From NCBI GenBank assembly GCA_023450085.1, contig JAEXHI010000023.1, forward strand, positions 89,439 through 153,438: 64,000 bases of DNA, in the 5' to 3' direction. Positions 1 through 10,220 of the stretch are shown here, piece after piece. The position numbers and the translations under genes are program-made. Below the pieces are notes generated by a model that saw nothing but the letters and a program-made list of their open reading frames with translations, did no database searches and had not been told where the DNA came from. Source of the stretch: Bacteroidota bacterium. Lineage in GTDB: Bacteria; Bacteroidota; Bacteroidia; Sphingobacteriales; Sphingobacteriaceae. Numbering within the stretch: the first letter of the stretch is position 1; the number at the start of each line of letters is the position of its first letter.

Positions 1-362
1 CCTAATGAAACTCCAAAATGCAGTTTATCATTATCGTTCAAGGGCAGGTGGTAGGCAAAACTGCCCGCCACCCTTGTTTGACGTTGAAGACCTGTTTTAT
101 CGTTCACAAAGTTAATACCCAAGCCTACCTTGTTGAAACCATGGTCAACGGTAACCGCCTGTGTAATTGGCGCCCCTGGAATATTGTTCCATAAGCTACG
201 GTAACCGAAGTTAAGATTGGTCACATGCTCTGTCCCAGCAAAGGCTGGGTTGAGCTGGTATCGGTTATTGAAGTACTGCGACGACAATGGATCTAGTTGC
301 GCTTTAGCGGTTATTGAACAAGCAATAATACCTACTAAAGCTAAAATCTTATGTACTTTCAT
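1..362 (-). CDS. PorP/SprF family type IX secretion membrane protein (partial, N-terminal part)
   Basis: The reading frame starts at 362 and leaves the window at base 1, so only about 120 residues are visible. It opens with a signal peptide (MKVHKILALVGIIACSITAK, then AQ), followed by the family's typical DPLSSQYFNNRYQLNPAFAG opening and a beta-rich stretch with LNFGYRSLW and VDHGFNKVGLGI. This N-terminus is characteristic of the PorP/SprF family of outer-membrane beta-barrel-like proteins. In gliding flavobacteria, SprF is needed to bring the large adhesin SprB to the surface. Here the gene lies 26 bp downstream of a giant SprB-like gene on the same strand, which matches the sprB-sprF order and suggests one operon. 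The C-terminus cannot be judged. Confidence 0.88.
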   Translation of the reverse strand, partial: MKVHKILALVGIIACSITAKAQLDPLSSQYFNNRYQLNPAFAGTEHVTNLNFGYRSLWNNIPGAPITQAVTVDHGFNKVGLGINFVNDKTGLQRQTRVAGSFAYHLPLNDNDKLHFGVSL

Positions 363-388
363 TTTATACAAATTAATTCTGTCCTTTA

Positions 389-3300
389 TTATTTACTTTC
401 ACGAACAATGGTGATAAAACCTCTTCTCTTCGCCTTACCAGGTCCAAAATCAACAATATAGAAGTAAGTTCCTTCCGCTAGCGGTGCTCCGTTCAAGGTT
501 GCGTCCCAGCTATTGTCGTAGCTCTTTTTGCTATACAACACACGTCCGGCCTTGTCGAAGATCTTCACTTCATTGTTTGGATACTGGTCAATATTCTCTA
601 TCACCCACTTGTCGTTTATTCCATCCCCGTTTGGTGAAATAATATTAGTTGCCACAACTACCTGGTAATCATCCCTTACTTCGATGGTAATGCTTTTGGT
701 TTCATTACAGCCCGTAGCGTTGGTAACTGTTACCGTGTAAGTAGTAGTTACGCTAGGTCTCACCGTAAGCGACGCAGTGTTTTGCCCGCTAATAATTCCG
801 GCAGCATTTGCCCAAGCATAGGTACTACCTCCAGTTGCGGTAAGCACAGTGATTTCTCCCTTACTTAACGACGCTCCCTTACTTGATGTAATATTTACAA
901 TTGGCAGGGCGTTAACGGTAAGCGTTCCGTTCTGGTAGGTAAACGCATAGTTAGCTGACACACCTCCAGTGATACTGATTGGATAGGTATTAGCCACAGC
1001 ACTTGCGTTAGCCGTAGTAGTCATTGTAGGTGCGGTAGCCACAGCACTTGCTGTTTCTCCGTTTACAAAACCTGTATAGCTTACTGTGAACGCTGGATTT
1101 GCTTGTCCATAGCAACGAGCTTTATCATCAGCTTTGGCTACCAACGTAGCTTTGTTCACCGTTAACGAACCATTTACATAATTTGGTTGATAGTTGGCAG
1201 AAGCATATCCCGCTGGCGTAATTACATAAGTACCGGCATTGATAGCTCCCTGTGCTGTTCCTGTGTAGCTTAGCGTTCCTGTTAAGCTGTTGGCAGCATT
1301 ATCGCTACCCACAAAGCCGTTATAAGTTACACCGTTACCACCATTAAAGGCCAAACCATTATAAGTTTTGCTAGCATTTACCGCAGTTACATCAAGCGAT
1401 TTTTTAGTAATGGTTAAGTTATCTCCCACGTAAGTAATCGCATAGTTAGTGCTTAATGCTAAGCTATTTCTATTGATTGCGTAAGTTCCTACGTTCTCAC
1501 CCGTAGTACGACTAAGCGAACCAGTAAAGCTATCGCCACTTACTAAGGCTGGGCTCACGGTATAGGTTAAAGCTGGATCAGTACCACCATAAACCTTGCT
1601 CTTCGCTTCGGCAGTTACCGTAACCGCTCTAACTCCTACGATGATATTGGCAGGTGTATAGGTAATGGCATAATTGCTAGCGGTAAAGGTACCACCTACA
1701 GCTGCACTAGGCGTTACTGCGGCGTTATAAGTTGCTACTGCAGCGTTGGCAGCTGCACCTGTACCGTAAGCCATGCTCACTGTACCTATGGTTTCACTAT
1801 TTTTCAATCCACTTGAAACAAACGCGGTTGACCCAGTTACGGCAGTCAGCACATCACCGTAAGTTTTATTTACGTTATTAGCTGTAATGGTTAATGGAGC
1901 AGGTGTTACTGTACTCGAAACTGTTGCTTGGTTTACTGCAACAGCACCAGCACTGGTTAACACAATGTTTCCATTGTATGAGCCTACTGCGGCTGTGTTT
2001 TTCAACCTTACATACACTGGTGTACTGGCAATCATACCTGCTGCACCTACCGTTACGGTATTGCTAAAGTTGGTATTGTTAGTACTTACCTCAAATCCAG
2101 CAGGAGGGGTTACCAAGATACCCGCGGTCATGTTTACACCCGAAACAGCAAACTGAGTTGAAGTTGATACTGTTCCGTAAACGGTGTTCAAAGCATTTAA
2201 GGTACCCGTTGCCGTAATGGTTGGCACCGTAATTACCGTAAAGGTATTGGTACTGCTGTATACACTTGGATTTCCAGCCGCATCAGTAGTCAATGCTTTT
2301 AAGGTATGTGTACCATCAAGCAATGCAGTACTTAAGGTATAAGTCCAGTTACCACTTGGATCAACAGGGATGCTAGTGCTTACTGTTGCTGCATCAATTT
2401 GTAAACTTACAGTTGAACCGATTTCGGCAGTACCGTTAATGGCCGGAAGACCAGTATAAACGGTAGCGCCGTTAGCTACGGCTGTGATGATTGGCGCTGC
2501 TGGTGCAATACCATCAATCACGATATTTTTATTGGCGCCCAGTGATCCTGCAGCTCCTGGGGCTGGCAAGGTCAAAGTAGCATTATTATTTAGCGGATCT
2601 TTAATTGTTCCACCCGCCAAAGTCAAGGCAGTGGTAGAGGTATAATCAAGATTGGCAGTTTGGTTACCTGAAGCAACCGTGTATTGGAATGCAAGGGTAG
2701 AAGTTCCAGAGCCCGAATTGTACAAGGCATTGCCTCCCGAATTCAGCGCCAGTTGCGGCGTACCTGTTACGGTTACCGGCATATGGAAATTCACCTGAAC
2801 ATTGATCACATCTCCTATTTTGTAGGTTCCGTTAGCGTTGCTGGCGGTTATGCCAGAAACACCTGCTGGCTGGGTAATGGTAAAGCTGCGTGTGATGCTG
2901 CAATTGTTGGCATCGGTGATGGTTACCGTGTAAGTACCCGCAACAAGGCCTGTGGCCGTAGCAGCTGTACCTCCGCTTGGAGCCCATGAATAAGTGTAAG
3001 AGCCAATTCCACCACTTGCCGTTACCGTTGCCGAACCATTAGCTGCGCCGTATGCGGTAGCATTGGTCTGGCTTGGCGTAGCCACAATGGCCGATGGCTG
3101 GGTCAGGGTAAAGTTCCTCGTCACTGTACAGCCATTGGCATCGGTAGCCGTTACCGAGTAGTTTCCAGCTACCAGTGCAGTGATGCCAGAGGTGGTCGCA
3201 CCGGTTGACCATAGATAGGTATAAGGAGCAGTTCCACCGGTTGGGTTTATGCTGGCCATACCGGTTGCACCGCCGTTACAGGCAATACTGGTTTGGCTTG

Positions 3301-6300
3301 AACTTGCACTAAGTAGCATAGGCTGGGTAATGGTAAAGCTCTGTGTTTTTGTACAGCCGTTGGCATCGGTTACGGTTACCGTATAAGTACCTGCTACAAG
3401 GCCTGTAGCGGTTGCTGCTGTACCGCCACTTGGTGCCCACGAATAAGTATAGGTACCTGTTCCTCCACTTACGGTAACCGTAGCAGTACCGGTAGCTGAT
3501 CCGTTGCACAACGCATTGGTTTGTGAAGACGTAATACTAAGTGCCGATGGTTGGGTAATGGTGAACGATTGGGTGGTTTGACATAAGTTGGCATCCTTAA
3601 CGGTTACGGTATAAGTACCTACCGCAAGACCGCTAGCTGTTGCCGCAGTACCTCCTGTAGGTGACCATGAATAGGTATAGGCACCTGTTCCGCCGGTTAC
3701 AGCAACCGTGGCAGAACCATTAGTGCCACCATTGCACGATACATTGGTTTGAGCACTAGCCGTAGCCACTAATACCGTTGGTTGTGTAATGGTAAACGAC
3801 TGTGTTTTTGTACACAAATTGGCATCGGTTACCGTCACGGTATAAGTACCTGCTGCAAGGCCTGTAGCTGTTGCTGCTGTACCGCCACTTGGTGCCCACG
3901 AGTACGTATAAGCTCCGGTTCCACCGGTAACGCTAACTGTAGCCGTACCATTGGTTCCGCCATTACAGCTCACATTGGTCTGTACTGGTGTAAGTACCAA
4001 TGCAGGTGGCTGGGTAATGGTAAAGCTTCGTGTAGTTTGGCATAAGTTGGCATCGGTAATGGTAACGGTATAAGTACCTGCTGCAAGGCCTGTAGCTGTT
4101 GCAGCCGTACCACCACTTGGTGCCCACGAATAAGTATATGGACCAGTTGCACCACTTACCACAACACCTGCAGAGCCGGTAGCCCCGCCATTACAAAGGA
4201 TATCTGTTCTGATGGTGGTAACTGAGAATGCAGCTGGTTGGGTAATGGTAAAGCTTTGGGTAGTTTGACAATTGTTGGCATCGGTTACCGTTACGGTGTA
4301 AGTACCAGCCGCAAGACCAGTAGCCGTTGCTGCTGTACCGCCGCTTGGAGACCATGAATAAGTGTATGCTCCTGTTCCGCCAGTAGCGCTAACCGTAGCA
4401 GAACCGGTAGCAGAACCGTTACATAACACATTGGTTTGTGCCGATGCCGTAGCTACTAAAGCTGTAGGCTGGGTAATGGTAAAGCTTTGGGTTGTTTGAC
4501 AGTTATTGGCGTCAGTTACGGTTACCGTGTAAGTACCCGCAGCAAGACCAGTAGCGGTAGCTGCTGTACCACCGCTTGGTGCCCATGAATAAGTATAACT
4601 TGGTGTGCCACCAGTTACTACCACAGTAGCAGTACCGTTTGAACCACCGTTGCATGATACATTATTTTGTGTTCCTGCGGTGGCTACCAAAGCCGTTGGC
4701 TCAGTAATGGTAAAGCTTAGGGTTTTTTGACATGCATTGGCATCAGTTACCGTTACCGTGTAAGTACCCGCTGCAAGGCCTGTAGCGGTAGCTGATGTAC
4801 CTCCTGATGGTGCCCATGAATAAGTATAACTTGGCGTACCACCACTTACGTTAACTTTAGCCGTTCCATTTGAACCGCCGTTGCATGACACATTATTTTG
4901 TGTTCCTGCCGAAAGCGTTAAAGCTGTTGGCTGGGTGATGGTAAATGATTTTATACCCTGACAGCCATTGGCATCGGTTACCGTTACGGTATAAACCCCA
5001 ACTGCTAAGCCTGTAGCTGTAGCATTAGTGCCTCCGCTTGGCGCCCATGAATAAGTATACGGTCCTGTTCCACCAGTTGGCGAAACTGTAGCCGTTCCGT
5101 TAGCACCGCCATTACAGCTCACGTCTGTTTTGCTGCCCGCAGTAGTATTTAAGGCCGATGCTGGCTGGGTAATCGTAAAAGTTCTTGTAGCTTGACAATT
5201 GTTGGCATCGGTTACCGTTACCGTGTAAGTGCCAGCCGCAAGACCAGTAGCCGTAGCTGCTGTACCTCCACTTGGCGCCCATGAGTAGGTATAAGCACCG
5301 GTGCCACCTGTTGGTGCTACCGTAGCCGTTCCGTTGGAGCCACCATTGCAGCTCACGTTGGTTGAACCGCCGCCTGTTGCCGCACTCAAAGCTGTTGATG
5401 GCTGGGTAATGGTAAAGGTTCTTGTAGTTTGGCAAGCATTGGCATCAGTTACCGTTACCGTGTAAGTACCAGCAGCCAGACCTGTTGCCGTAGCCGCAGT
5501 ACCGCCACTTGGCGCCCATGAATAAGTATAACTTGGTGTACCACCCGTAGGTGCTACTGTAGCCGTTCCGTTTGAACCGCCAAAGCAGCTCACGTTGGTT
5601 TGGCCACCACCTGCTGAAGCGCTTAAGGCTGTTGGCTGGGTAATGGAGAAAGAACGAGTAGTCGTACATGCATTCGCATCGGTGATGGTAACCGTATAAG
5701 TTCCAGCCACCAATCCACTTGCAGTTGCGGCTGTACCGCCACTTGGAGACCAAGAGTAAGTATACGGCCCAGTGGCACCGCTTACGGTAACACTAGCTGA
5801 GCCATTGGCTCCCCCGTTACAAGCAATATTAGTTTGCGAAGTTCCAACCGTAAATGCAGAGGGTTGAGTAACCAAAATCCCGGTAATTGTTTTAGTGCAC
5901 GCGTTAGCGTCAGTAATCGTCACAGAATAGCTTCCTGCGGTTAAGCCTGTGGCCGTAGCGGTAGTTTGGCTACCTGTCGCAGCACTCCACAAATAAGTAT
6001 ATGGACCTGTGCCTCCGCTTGGTGTTACCGTTGCGGTTCCATTGGCACCTGCGTTACAACTTACGTTAGTAACGCTTGTCGTGCCTGCTAACACCGTTGG
6101 CTGGTTAATGGTAAAAGTTCTCGTAGTTTGGCAGGCATTGGCATCGGTTACCGTTACCGTATAGGTACCGGCAGTCAAGCCCGTTGCCGTTGCAGTAGTT
6201 TGATTACCTGCTGCGGCATTCCACATATAGGTATAGCCAGGCGTACCACCTGTTGGTGCTACCGTAGCCGTACCATTGGAACCGCCATTGCAGCTCACGT

Positions 6301-8497
6301 TGGTTGAACCACCACCTGTTGCCGCACTTAAAGGTGTTGCAGGTTGGTTAACGGTAATGGTACGGGTCATTTGGCAACCGTTAAAATCGGTTACTGTTAC
6401 GGTATAGGTACCCGTTGCTAGACCCGTAGCGGTGGCATTAGTGCCACCACTTGGTGCCCATGAATAAGAATAAGGTGTTGTACCTCCTGTAGCATTAACT
6501 GTAGCGGTTCCGTTGGAACCGCCATTGCAGCTCACATCGGTTTTGCTAATGGTACCGCCTAAGGCAGCAGCAGGCTGATTTACGGTAGTGGTACGTGTAA
6601 TTTGGCAACCATTAAAATCGGTTATCGTTACCGTATAGGTACCTGCCGCAAGGCCAATAGCTGTGGCATTGGTGCCACCGCTTGGTGCCCATGAATAGGA
6701 ATAAGGAGTAGTTCCACCACTAGCATTCACCGTGGCGGTTCCGTTATTGCCACCGTTGCAGCTTACATCAGTTTTAGTAATGATACCGCCTAAGGCAGCA
6801 GCAGGCTGTGTGATGGTAAAAGTTCTTGTAGTTTGACAATTATTGGCATCCGTTACCGTTACGGTATAAGTACCAGCTGCAAGGCCAGTAGCCGTAGCGG
6901 CAGTACCGCCGCTTGGAGACCATGAATAGGTGTAGCTTGGTGTACCACCGGTTGGTGCCACTGTTGCTGTTCCGTTATTGCCTCCATTACAGCTCACGTT
7001 GGTCGAACCACCACCGGTTGCCGCACTCAAAGCTGTTGCAGGCTGGGTAATGGTAAAAGTTCTTGTCACTTGACAATTGTTGGCGTCGGTTACTGTTACC
7101 GTGTAGGTTCCAGCGGCCAAACCAGTTGCCGTAGCAGCAGTACCGCCACTAGGAGCCCATGAGTAGGTATATCCTGGTGTACCACCAGTTGGTGCCACCG
7201 TGGCCGTTCCATTTGAACCACCATTGCAGCTCACGTTAGTTGAACCACCACCTGTTGCCGCACTTAAAGCCGATGCAGGTTCATTAATGGTAAATGTTTT
7301 TGTAATCTGGCAACCAATGTTATCAGTAATCGCTACCGTATAGGTACCCGCCGCAAGGCCTGTAGCCGTAGCTGCAGTACCGCCACTTGGTGACCATGAA
7401 TAGGTGTAAGGAGCAATCCCTCCGCCTAGCCCAGAAACCGTAGCTGAACCGTTTGACTGGCCATAACAAAGCACATCGGTCTTTGATGTTGAGGCCGTCA
7501 TATTACTGACACTTAAAGTTCCATTGTTGGTATTGGTAAAACAGCTTGCTGTTCCGTTTATCACCTTAGCGCGATATTTGTAGCCGTGCATGGTGCCTAT
7601 TGCCCCAATAATGTTCAAGGTAGCGGTGGTTGCATTAGAATATACGCCGCCGTTGGCAATGTCTACAAAGGTACCACTTCCCGTATCCACCTGCCATTGA
7701 TAGCCAGTGGCCCCCGTTGCGGTGGCAGAAAAAGAAGTATTACCGTTTGCACAAATAGTTCTATTTGGTGGGTTCCCAGTAATGACTGGTGCAGTACAAG
7801 CGGCGGTTTCAAACAAACGAATATTATCAAAAGCTATCGACCCAGGGGGGCCATTATTCACAAAAAATATGACACGCAAATCTAAAAGAGCTCCTGTACC
7901 GATAATATTTCCCGACATTTCTGTCAAAGCAGACGTTAAAATGGCACCGTCGCCAAGTTGATCGCCATTGGTATCCACGGCCAAAGGTCCTCCAACTGCA
8001 GTATTATCATTTGGATAAAAAGAAATTGCCTTTACCCAAGCACCCCCATCAATTCTATATTCAACGTTCATGTAGTCTATATTCGGAGCAAAGAATGTCC
8101 CCTGAAAGACAGCACCTGAATTACCAGCGAATAATCCTTTAAAAGATAATCCAGTCTTCCCAGCAATGTTGATGCTCGACCAGGTTACCGACTGTTCCGC
8201 ACCAATAGTCCCGTTGGTACAAGTAGGCCCCTTGTCAATGTCCATTGCAGCAAAGAACTTAGTACCTTCAAAGCTGTTAAAACTAACGGTACTCGTTAGG
8301 CCAGTTCCATCCATTCTTTTAAAATAAGCATTTGCATTAGGAGAGTTGCAAATAAACTCAGCTATGGAAAGAGCCCTTGTGCCAGATGAGGGAGCGCCCG
8401 AATCCTCGAAGGTATCCGACCAAAATTGTGTCTGTGCCATACTATTTATTGCAAATAGCAACAGCAAGAGCATGTTAAAAAGATATTTTTTCTTCAT
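389..8497 (-). CDS. Giant SprB-repeat surface protein with gliding-motility (CHU_C) sorting domain
   Basis: A 2702-residue secreted protein. It has a signal peptide (residues 1-22, ending SMAQ), then a ~200-residue jelly-roll-like region and an Ig-like segment with CTAPVITGNPPNRTICANG (about 230-330). Twenty SprB repeats (about residues 332-1880, ~77 each) follow; most carry TNVSCNGGSNGTATV, YTYSWAPSGGTAATATGLAA and GTYTVTVTDAN. After them come two bacterial Ig-like segments, four MBG-type repeats (NKTYGD, SKVYGG, SKTYNG, KARCYGQ), a PKD-like segment, and a C-terminal ~90-residue CHU_C domain (NIISPNGDGINDKWVIENI ... KIFDKAGRVLY ... GTYFYIVDFG). CHU_C is the type B sorting signal of the type IX system. 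By family knowledge this is a surface adhesin, possibly for gliding or attachment. The PorP/SprF gene directly downstream supports that. Whether the organism glides cannot be told from the window. Confidence 0.93.
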   Translation of the reverse strand: MKKKYLFNMLLLLLFAINSMAQTQFWSDTFEDSGAPSSGTRALSIAEFICNSPNANAYFKRMDGTGLTSTVSFNSFEGTKFFAAMDIDKGPTCTNGTIGAEQSVTWSSINIAGKTGLSFKGLFAGNSGAVFQGTFFAPNIDYMNVEYRIDGGAWVKAISFYPNDNTAVGGPLAVDTNGDQLGDGAILTSALTEMSGNIIGTGALLDLRVIFFVNNGPPGSIAFDNIRLFETAACTAPVITGNPPNRTICANGNTSFSATATGATGYQWQVDTGSGTFVDIANGGVYSNATTATLNIIGAIGTMHGYKYRAKVINGTASCFTNTNNGTLSVSNMTASTSKTDVLCYGQSNGSATVSGLGGGIAPYTYSWSPSGGTAATATGLAAGTYTVAITDNIGCQITKTFTINEPASALSAATGGGSTNVSCNGGSNGTATVAPTGGTPGYTYSWAPSGGTAATATGLAAGTYTVTVTDANNCQVTRTFTITQPATALSAATGGGSTNVSCNGGNNGTATVAPTGGTPSYTYSWSPSGGTAATATGLAAGTYTVTVTDANNCQTTRTFTITQPAAALGGIITKTDVSCNGGNNGTATVNASGGTTPYSYSWAPSGGTNATAIGLAAGTYTVTITDFNGCQITRTTTVNQPAAALGGTISKTDVSCNGGSNGTATVNATGGTTPYSYSWAPSGGTNATATGLATGTYTVTVTDFNGCQMTRTITVNQPATPLSAATGGGSTNVSCNGGSNGTATVAPTGGTPGYTYMWNAAAGNQTTATATGLTAGTYTVTVTDANACQTTRTFTINQPTVLAGTTSVTNVSCNAGANGTATVTPSGGTGPYTYLWSAATGSQTTATATGLTAGSYSVTITDANACTKTITGILVTQPSAFTVGTSQTNIACNGGANGSASVTVSGATGPYTYSWSPSGGTAATASGLVAGTYTVTITDANACTTTRSFSITQPTALSASAGGGQTNVSCFGGSNGTATVAPTGGTPSYTYSWAPSGGTAATATGLAAGTYTVTVTDANACQTTRTFTITQPSTALSAATGGGSTNVSCNGGSNGTATVAPTGGTGAYTYSWAPSGGTAATATGLAAGTYTVTVTDANNCQATRTFTITQPASALNTTAGSKTDVSCNGGANGTATVSPTGGTGPYTYSWAPSGGTNATATGLAVGVYTVTVTDANGCQGIKSFTITQPTALTLSAGTQNNVSCNGGSNGTAKVNVSGGTPSYTYSWAPSGGTSATATGLAAGTYTVTVTDANACQKTLSFTITEPTALVATAGTQNNVSCNGGSNGTATVVVTGGTPSYTYSWAPSGGTAATATGLAAGTYTVTVTDANNCQTTQSFTITQPTALVATASAQTNVLCNGSATGSATVSATGGTGAYTYSWSPSGGTAATATGLAAGTYTVTVTDANNCQTTQSFTITQPAAFSVTTIRTDILCNGGATGSAGVVVSGATGPYTYSWAPSGGTAATATGLAAGTYTVTITDANLCQTTRSFTITQPPALVLTPVQTNVSCNGGTNGTATVSVTGGTGAYTYSWAPSGGTAATATGLAAGTYTVTVTDANLCTKTQSFTITQPTVLVATASAQTNVSCNGGTNGSATVAVTGGTGAYTYSWSPTGGTAATASGLAVGTYTVTVKDANLCQTTQSFTITQPSALSITSSQTNALCNGSATGTATVTVSGGTGTYTYSWAPSGGTAATATGLVAGTYTVTVTDANGCTKTQSFTITQPMLLSASSSQTSIACNGGATGMASINPTGGTAPYTYLWSTGATTSGITALVAGNYSVTATDANGCTVTRNFTLTQPSAIVATPSQTNATAYGAANGSATVTASGGIGSYTYSWAPSGGTAATATGLVAGTYTVTITDANNCSITRSFTITQPAGVSGITASNANGTYKIGDVINVQVNFHMPVTVTGTPQLALNSGGNALYNSGSGTSTLAFQYTVASGNQTANLDYTSTTALTLAGGTIKDPLNNNATLTLPAPGAAGSLGANKNIVIDGIAPAAPIITAVANGATVYTGLPAINGTAEIGSTVSLQIDAATVSTSIPVDPSGNWTYTLSTALLDGTHTLKALTTDAAGNPSVYSSTNTFTVITVPTITATGTLNALNTVYGTVSTSTQFAVSGVNMTAGILVTPPAGFEVSTNNTNFSNTVTVGAAGMIASTPVYVRLKNTAAVGSYNGNIVLTSAGAVAVNQATVSSTVTPAPLTITANNVNKTYGDVLTAVTGSTAFVSSGLKNSETIGTVSMAYGTGAAANAAVATYNAAVTPSAAVGGTFTASNYAITYTPANIIVGVRAVTVTAEAKSKVYGGTDPALTYTVSPALVSGDSFTGSLSRTTGENVGTYAINRNSLALSTNYAITYVGDNLTITKKSLDVTAVNASKTYNGLAFNGGNGVTYNGFVGSDNAANSLTGTLSYTGTAQGAINAGTYVITPAGYASANYQPNYVNGSLTVNKATLVAKADDKARCYGQANPAFTVSYTGFVNGETASAVATAPTMTTTANASAVANTYPISITGGVSANYAFTYQNGTLTVNALPIVNITSSKGASLSKGEITVLTATGGSTYAWANAAGIISGQNTASLTVRPSVTTTYTVTVTNATGCNETKSITIEVRDDYQVVVATNIISPNGDGINDKWVIENIDQYPNNEVKIFDKAGRVLYSKKSYDNSWDATLNGAPLAEGTYFYIVDFGPGKAKRRGFITIVRESK
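2865..7495 (-). repeat. Tandem array of 20 SprB repeats (~230 bp period)
   Basis: Inside the giant gene the DNA repeats with a period of about 230 bp. Counting the TNVSCNGG-type openings gives 20 units. Neighbouring units are near-identical over long stretches (for example units 2, 3, 6 and 10 share GGGSTNVSCNGG and TATVAPTGGT). Units 6 and 7 carry a variant middle with GNQTT or GSQTT. The last unit has lost the conserved Cys (NATAYGAANGSATV instead of NVSCNGG-NGTATV). Ends are approximate. Confidence 0.9.
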
Positions 8498-8664
8498 TTT
8501 ATATTGGTTTGCAATGATTTAACAATGAATTGATATATTTTTCTCGGTATTTTTCAATACTATTTTAACCTATTGTAGACAATAAAATACTTTATATCCC
8601 GCCAACAAAGCGCTCCACTCAATGGTATGAATAGAAAGTATTTTCAGCTAAAATGGTTAGTTAA

Positions 8665-8802
8665 AGGACCCTTCCTGATCCTAAGGACCTTGGCCTTAAC
8701 AAAGCTATTTTAACAACATTGGTAGTTGGTTGGGTTAATAAGTTTGGAGGTGCCAACAAAGCCATCATCCAAGCCGGAGAAAAGAAAAATTTTTTAAAAT
8801 AA
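8665..8802 (+). pseudogene. Possible gene remnant (C-terminal fragment, no start codon)
   Basis: The plus strand reads open from just after a TAA at 8662-8664 to a TAA at 8800-8802. The ~45 codons contain no ATG and translate with a protein-like composition (DPKDLGLNKAILTTLVVGWV, then NKFGGANKAIIQAGEKKNF). No family was recognised. It could be the surviving 3' end of a deleted gene, or chance. Confidence 0.25.
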
Positions 8803-9514
8803 AATTTCTGCATAAATATGAGTTTAGTTTGTGTTCTGGGGAAATAAGAGGAAGACGCTTCAACACCAAATGGGTGCTATCTAAAAAGTGGTCAAGCTGA
8901 ATAAACTTGTGACTTTCGAAAGGTAAATTATTTAGGCAGAGATTGGTTTTAACATAACACACGACAGCACATAATGATCCACAGAAATGGGATTGTTCAT
9001 TTTTTTGGAGAGCAAAAGCGTGCATGTCAAGAGCTAATAGTTGTAACAAAGATATAGATGTTATGATGAAAAGCAAATTTTAAATAACTTTTTTATACTA
9101 AAAACCAATTTGTATCGTTTACATCGCCATGATTTTAAAAATCAACCTTATCAATCGAGATTTTTACCTGTACAATCGGGATTTTCTTACTGATTTTCAA
9201 TCCAAAAATCTAATCACAACTTATTACCTAGCTCCATATCATCGCCTATTAATGACAAAGCGGTCATAGCATGATCAGTTTGATTGATCGTTATGCTTTG
9301 TCCTAGATTTAAAAATCTGTACAACGGATTGCGGCGAGCAAAGAATGATTTGGTGATCACAAAATGAGATTTAGATGGTGTTTTAAGATAGACTTTTCAA
9401 ACTTGTTGGAGGACCGTTTTTTGAATATTTGATGGGTTAAGATAACTGAAGTTTTATTGCCAGAGGAAAGAGTTATGGCACTTGCACTTTTTACACCAGT
9501 GCAAAGCAATTACG

Positions 9515-9573
9515 GATAGGCACAAGTCATCTTACCCTCAAATCCAAATCACAAGACTTGCGCCAAGTTGGGG
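9515..9573 (-). repeat. Cassette-associated repeat, copy A (proximal half only)
   Basis: This half copy ends with GACTTGCGCCAAGTTGGGG (plus strand), as in copies B and D, and has a related AGGCACAAG...CTTACCCT lead-in. The distal half with GCGCAAGTC is missing. It lies 19 bp beyond the stop of the 9593-10141 gene, the same position relative to a gene as the other copies. Confidence 0.6.
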
Positions 9574-9592
9574 AAAACTACACAAAAATGCT

Positions 9593-10141
9593 TTAGGGAC
9601 AATTATTAAAAATATATGGTCTTTGATTTACCCTTTTTAGGACGAGGTCATCACCTGCAATTTTAACAAATCCACTATCAATAGAAAATAAAACATAATT
9701 ATATTTATTGATAACTTTCGGCTCATCTACATTCACAATATAAAATAGGTATTGCTTTCGACCGTCTTGAGTTATTATTTTTGCTGGAACCAGTTTAAAA
9801 TGATAGTTATCAAAATAAATATTTTTTCTATAAAAATTCCGTTTATCAAAAAACAAGCTCCATTTTTTGTTTTTTAACCTGAACCATACGCCATTTTCGA
9901 CACGGTAGGTATTTGTTCCAAAAAGATGCTCTTCTGTAAATGCCCCATTAGCATAATGTATCCTGTATACGCAGAACTCGTTTGGCATACTCAAAAGAAA
10001 AGTAGTATCTGGCTTATCGTATTTTCTTCTTTGATCAACAAAATATGTTGTATCTCTCTTGTTTTGACATATTGCAGTCTGACTTATAAAAGTCAAGATA
10101 AAAGAAAAACTAAGGAATATATCTTTAAATTTCATATTCAA
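9593..10141 (-). CDS. Unrecognised secreted protein (182 aa), first cassette-like gene
   Basis: No family was recognised. The N-terminus (MNMKFKDIFLSFSFILTFIS, then QTAICQ) is a clear signal peptide, so the product is exported. The mature part is rich in aromatic and basic residues and predicted beta strands (VYRIHYANG, YRVENGVWFRLKNKKWSLFF). The start could be Met1 or Met3. It is AT-rich and sits in a row of small minus-strand genes. A copy of the ~138-bp repeat (half copy A) follows 19 bp after its stop, and copy B lies upstream. That gene-plus-repeat unit recurs for the next three genes, suggesting acquisition as a cassette. Confidence 0.65.
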   Translation of the reverse strand: MNMKFKDIFLSFSFILTFISQTAICQNKRDTTYFVDQRRKYDKPDTTFLLSMPNEFCVYRIHYANGAFTEEHLFGTNTYRVENGVWFRLKNKKWSLFFDKRNFYRKNIYFDNYHFKLVPAKIITQDGRKQYLFYIVNVDEPKVINKYNYVLFSIDSGFVKIAGDDLVLKRVNQRPYIFNNCP

Positions 10142-10220
10142 ATTTAGTTATGGGTTGTCATTTTTCTTCGTGGAATCTGGCTCTACATTCGATTTCTCTT
10201 GAGGGCTGCCATAATCCCTC

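Larger units (their letters stand above)
8498..9592. other. 1.1-kb gene-poor stretch upstream of the giant adhesin gene
   Basis: No convincing intact gene lies here. It must hold the promoter of the adhesin gene, though no clear TAnnTTTG box is visible. A 45-codon open stretch without a start (8665-8802) looks like the tail of a lost gene. An imperfect palindrome of about 18-bp arms sits at 9254-9302. A half copy of the cassette-associated repeat occupies 9515-9573. A 103-codon minus-strand frame at 9076-8765 has only a TTG start and is not supported. Confidence 0.6.

Noticed and set aside
2865..7495. CRISPR or satellite-like array
   Set aside because: The ~230-bp repeat is coding, in frame across the whole array and translates to SprB domains.
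8765..9076. 103-codon minus-strand frame with a hydrophobic start (LLFIITSISLLQLLALDMHA)
   Set aside because: It has only a TTG start directly after a stop, no clear ribosome site, and overlaps the start-less plus-strand stretch; a small exported protein cannot be fully excluded.
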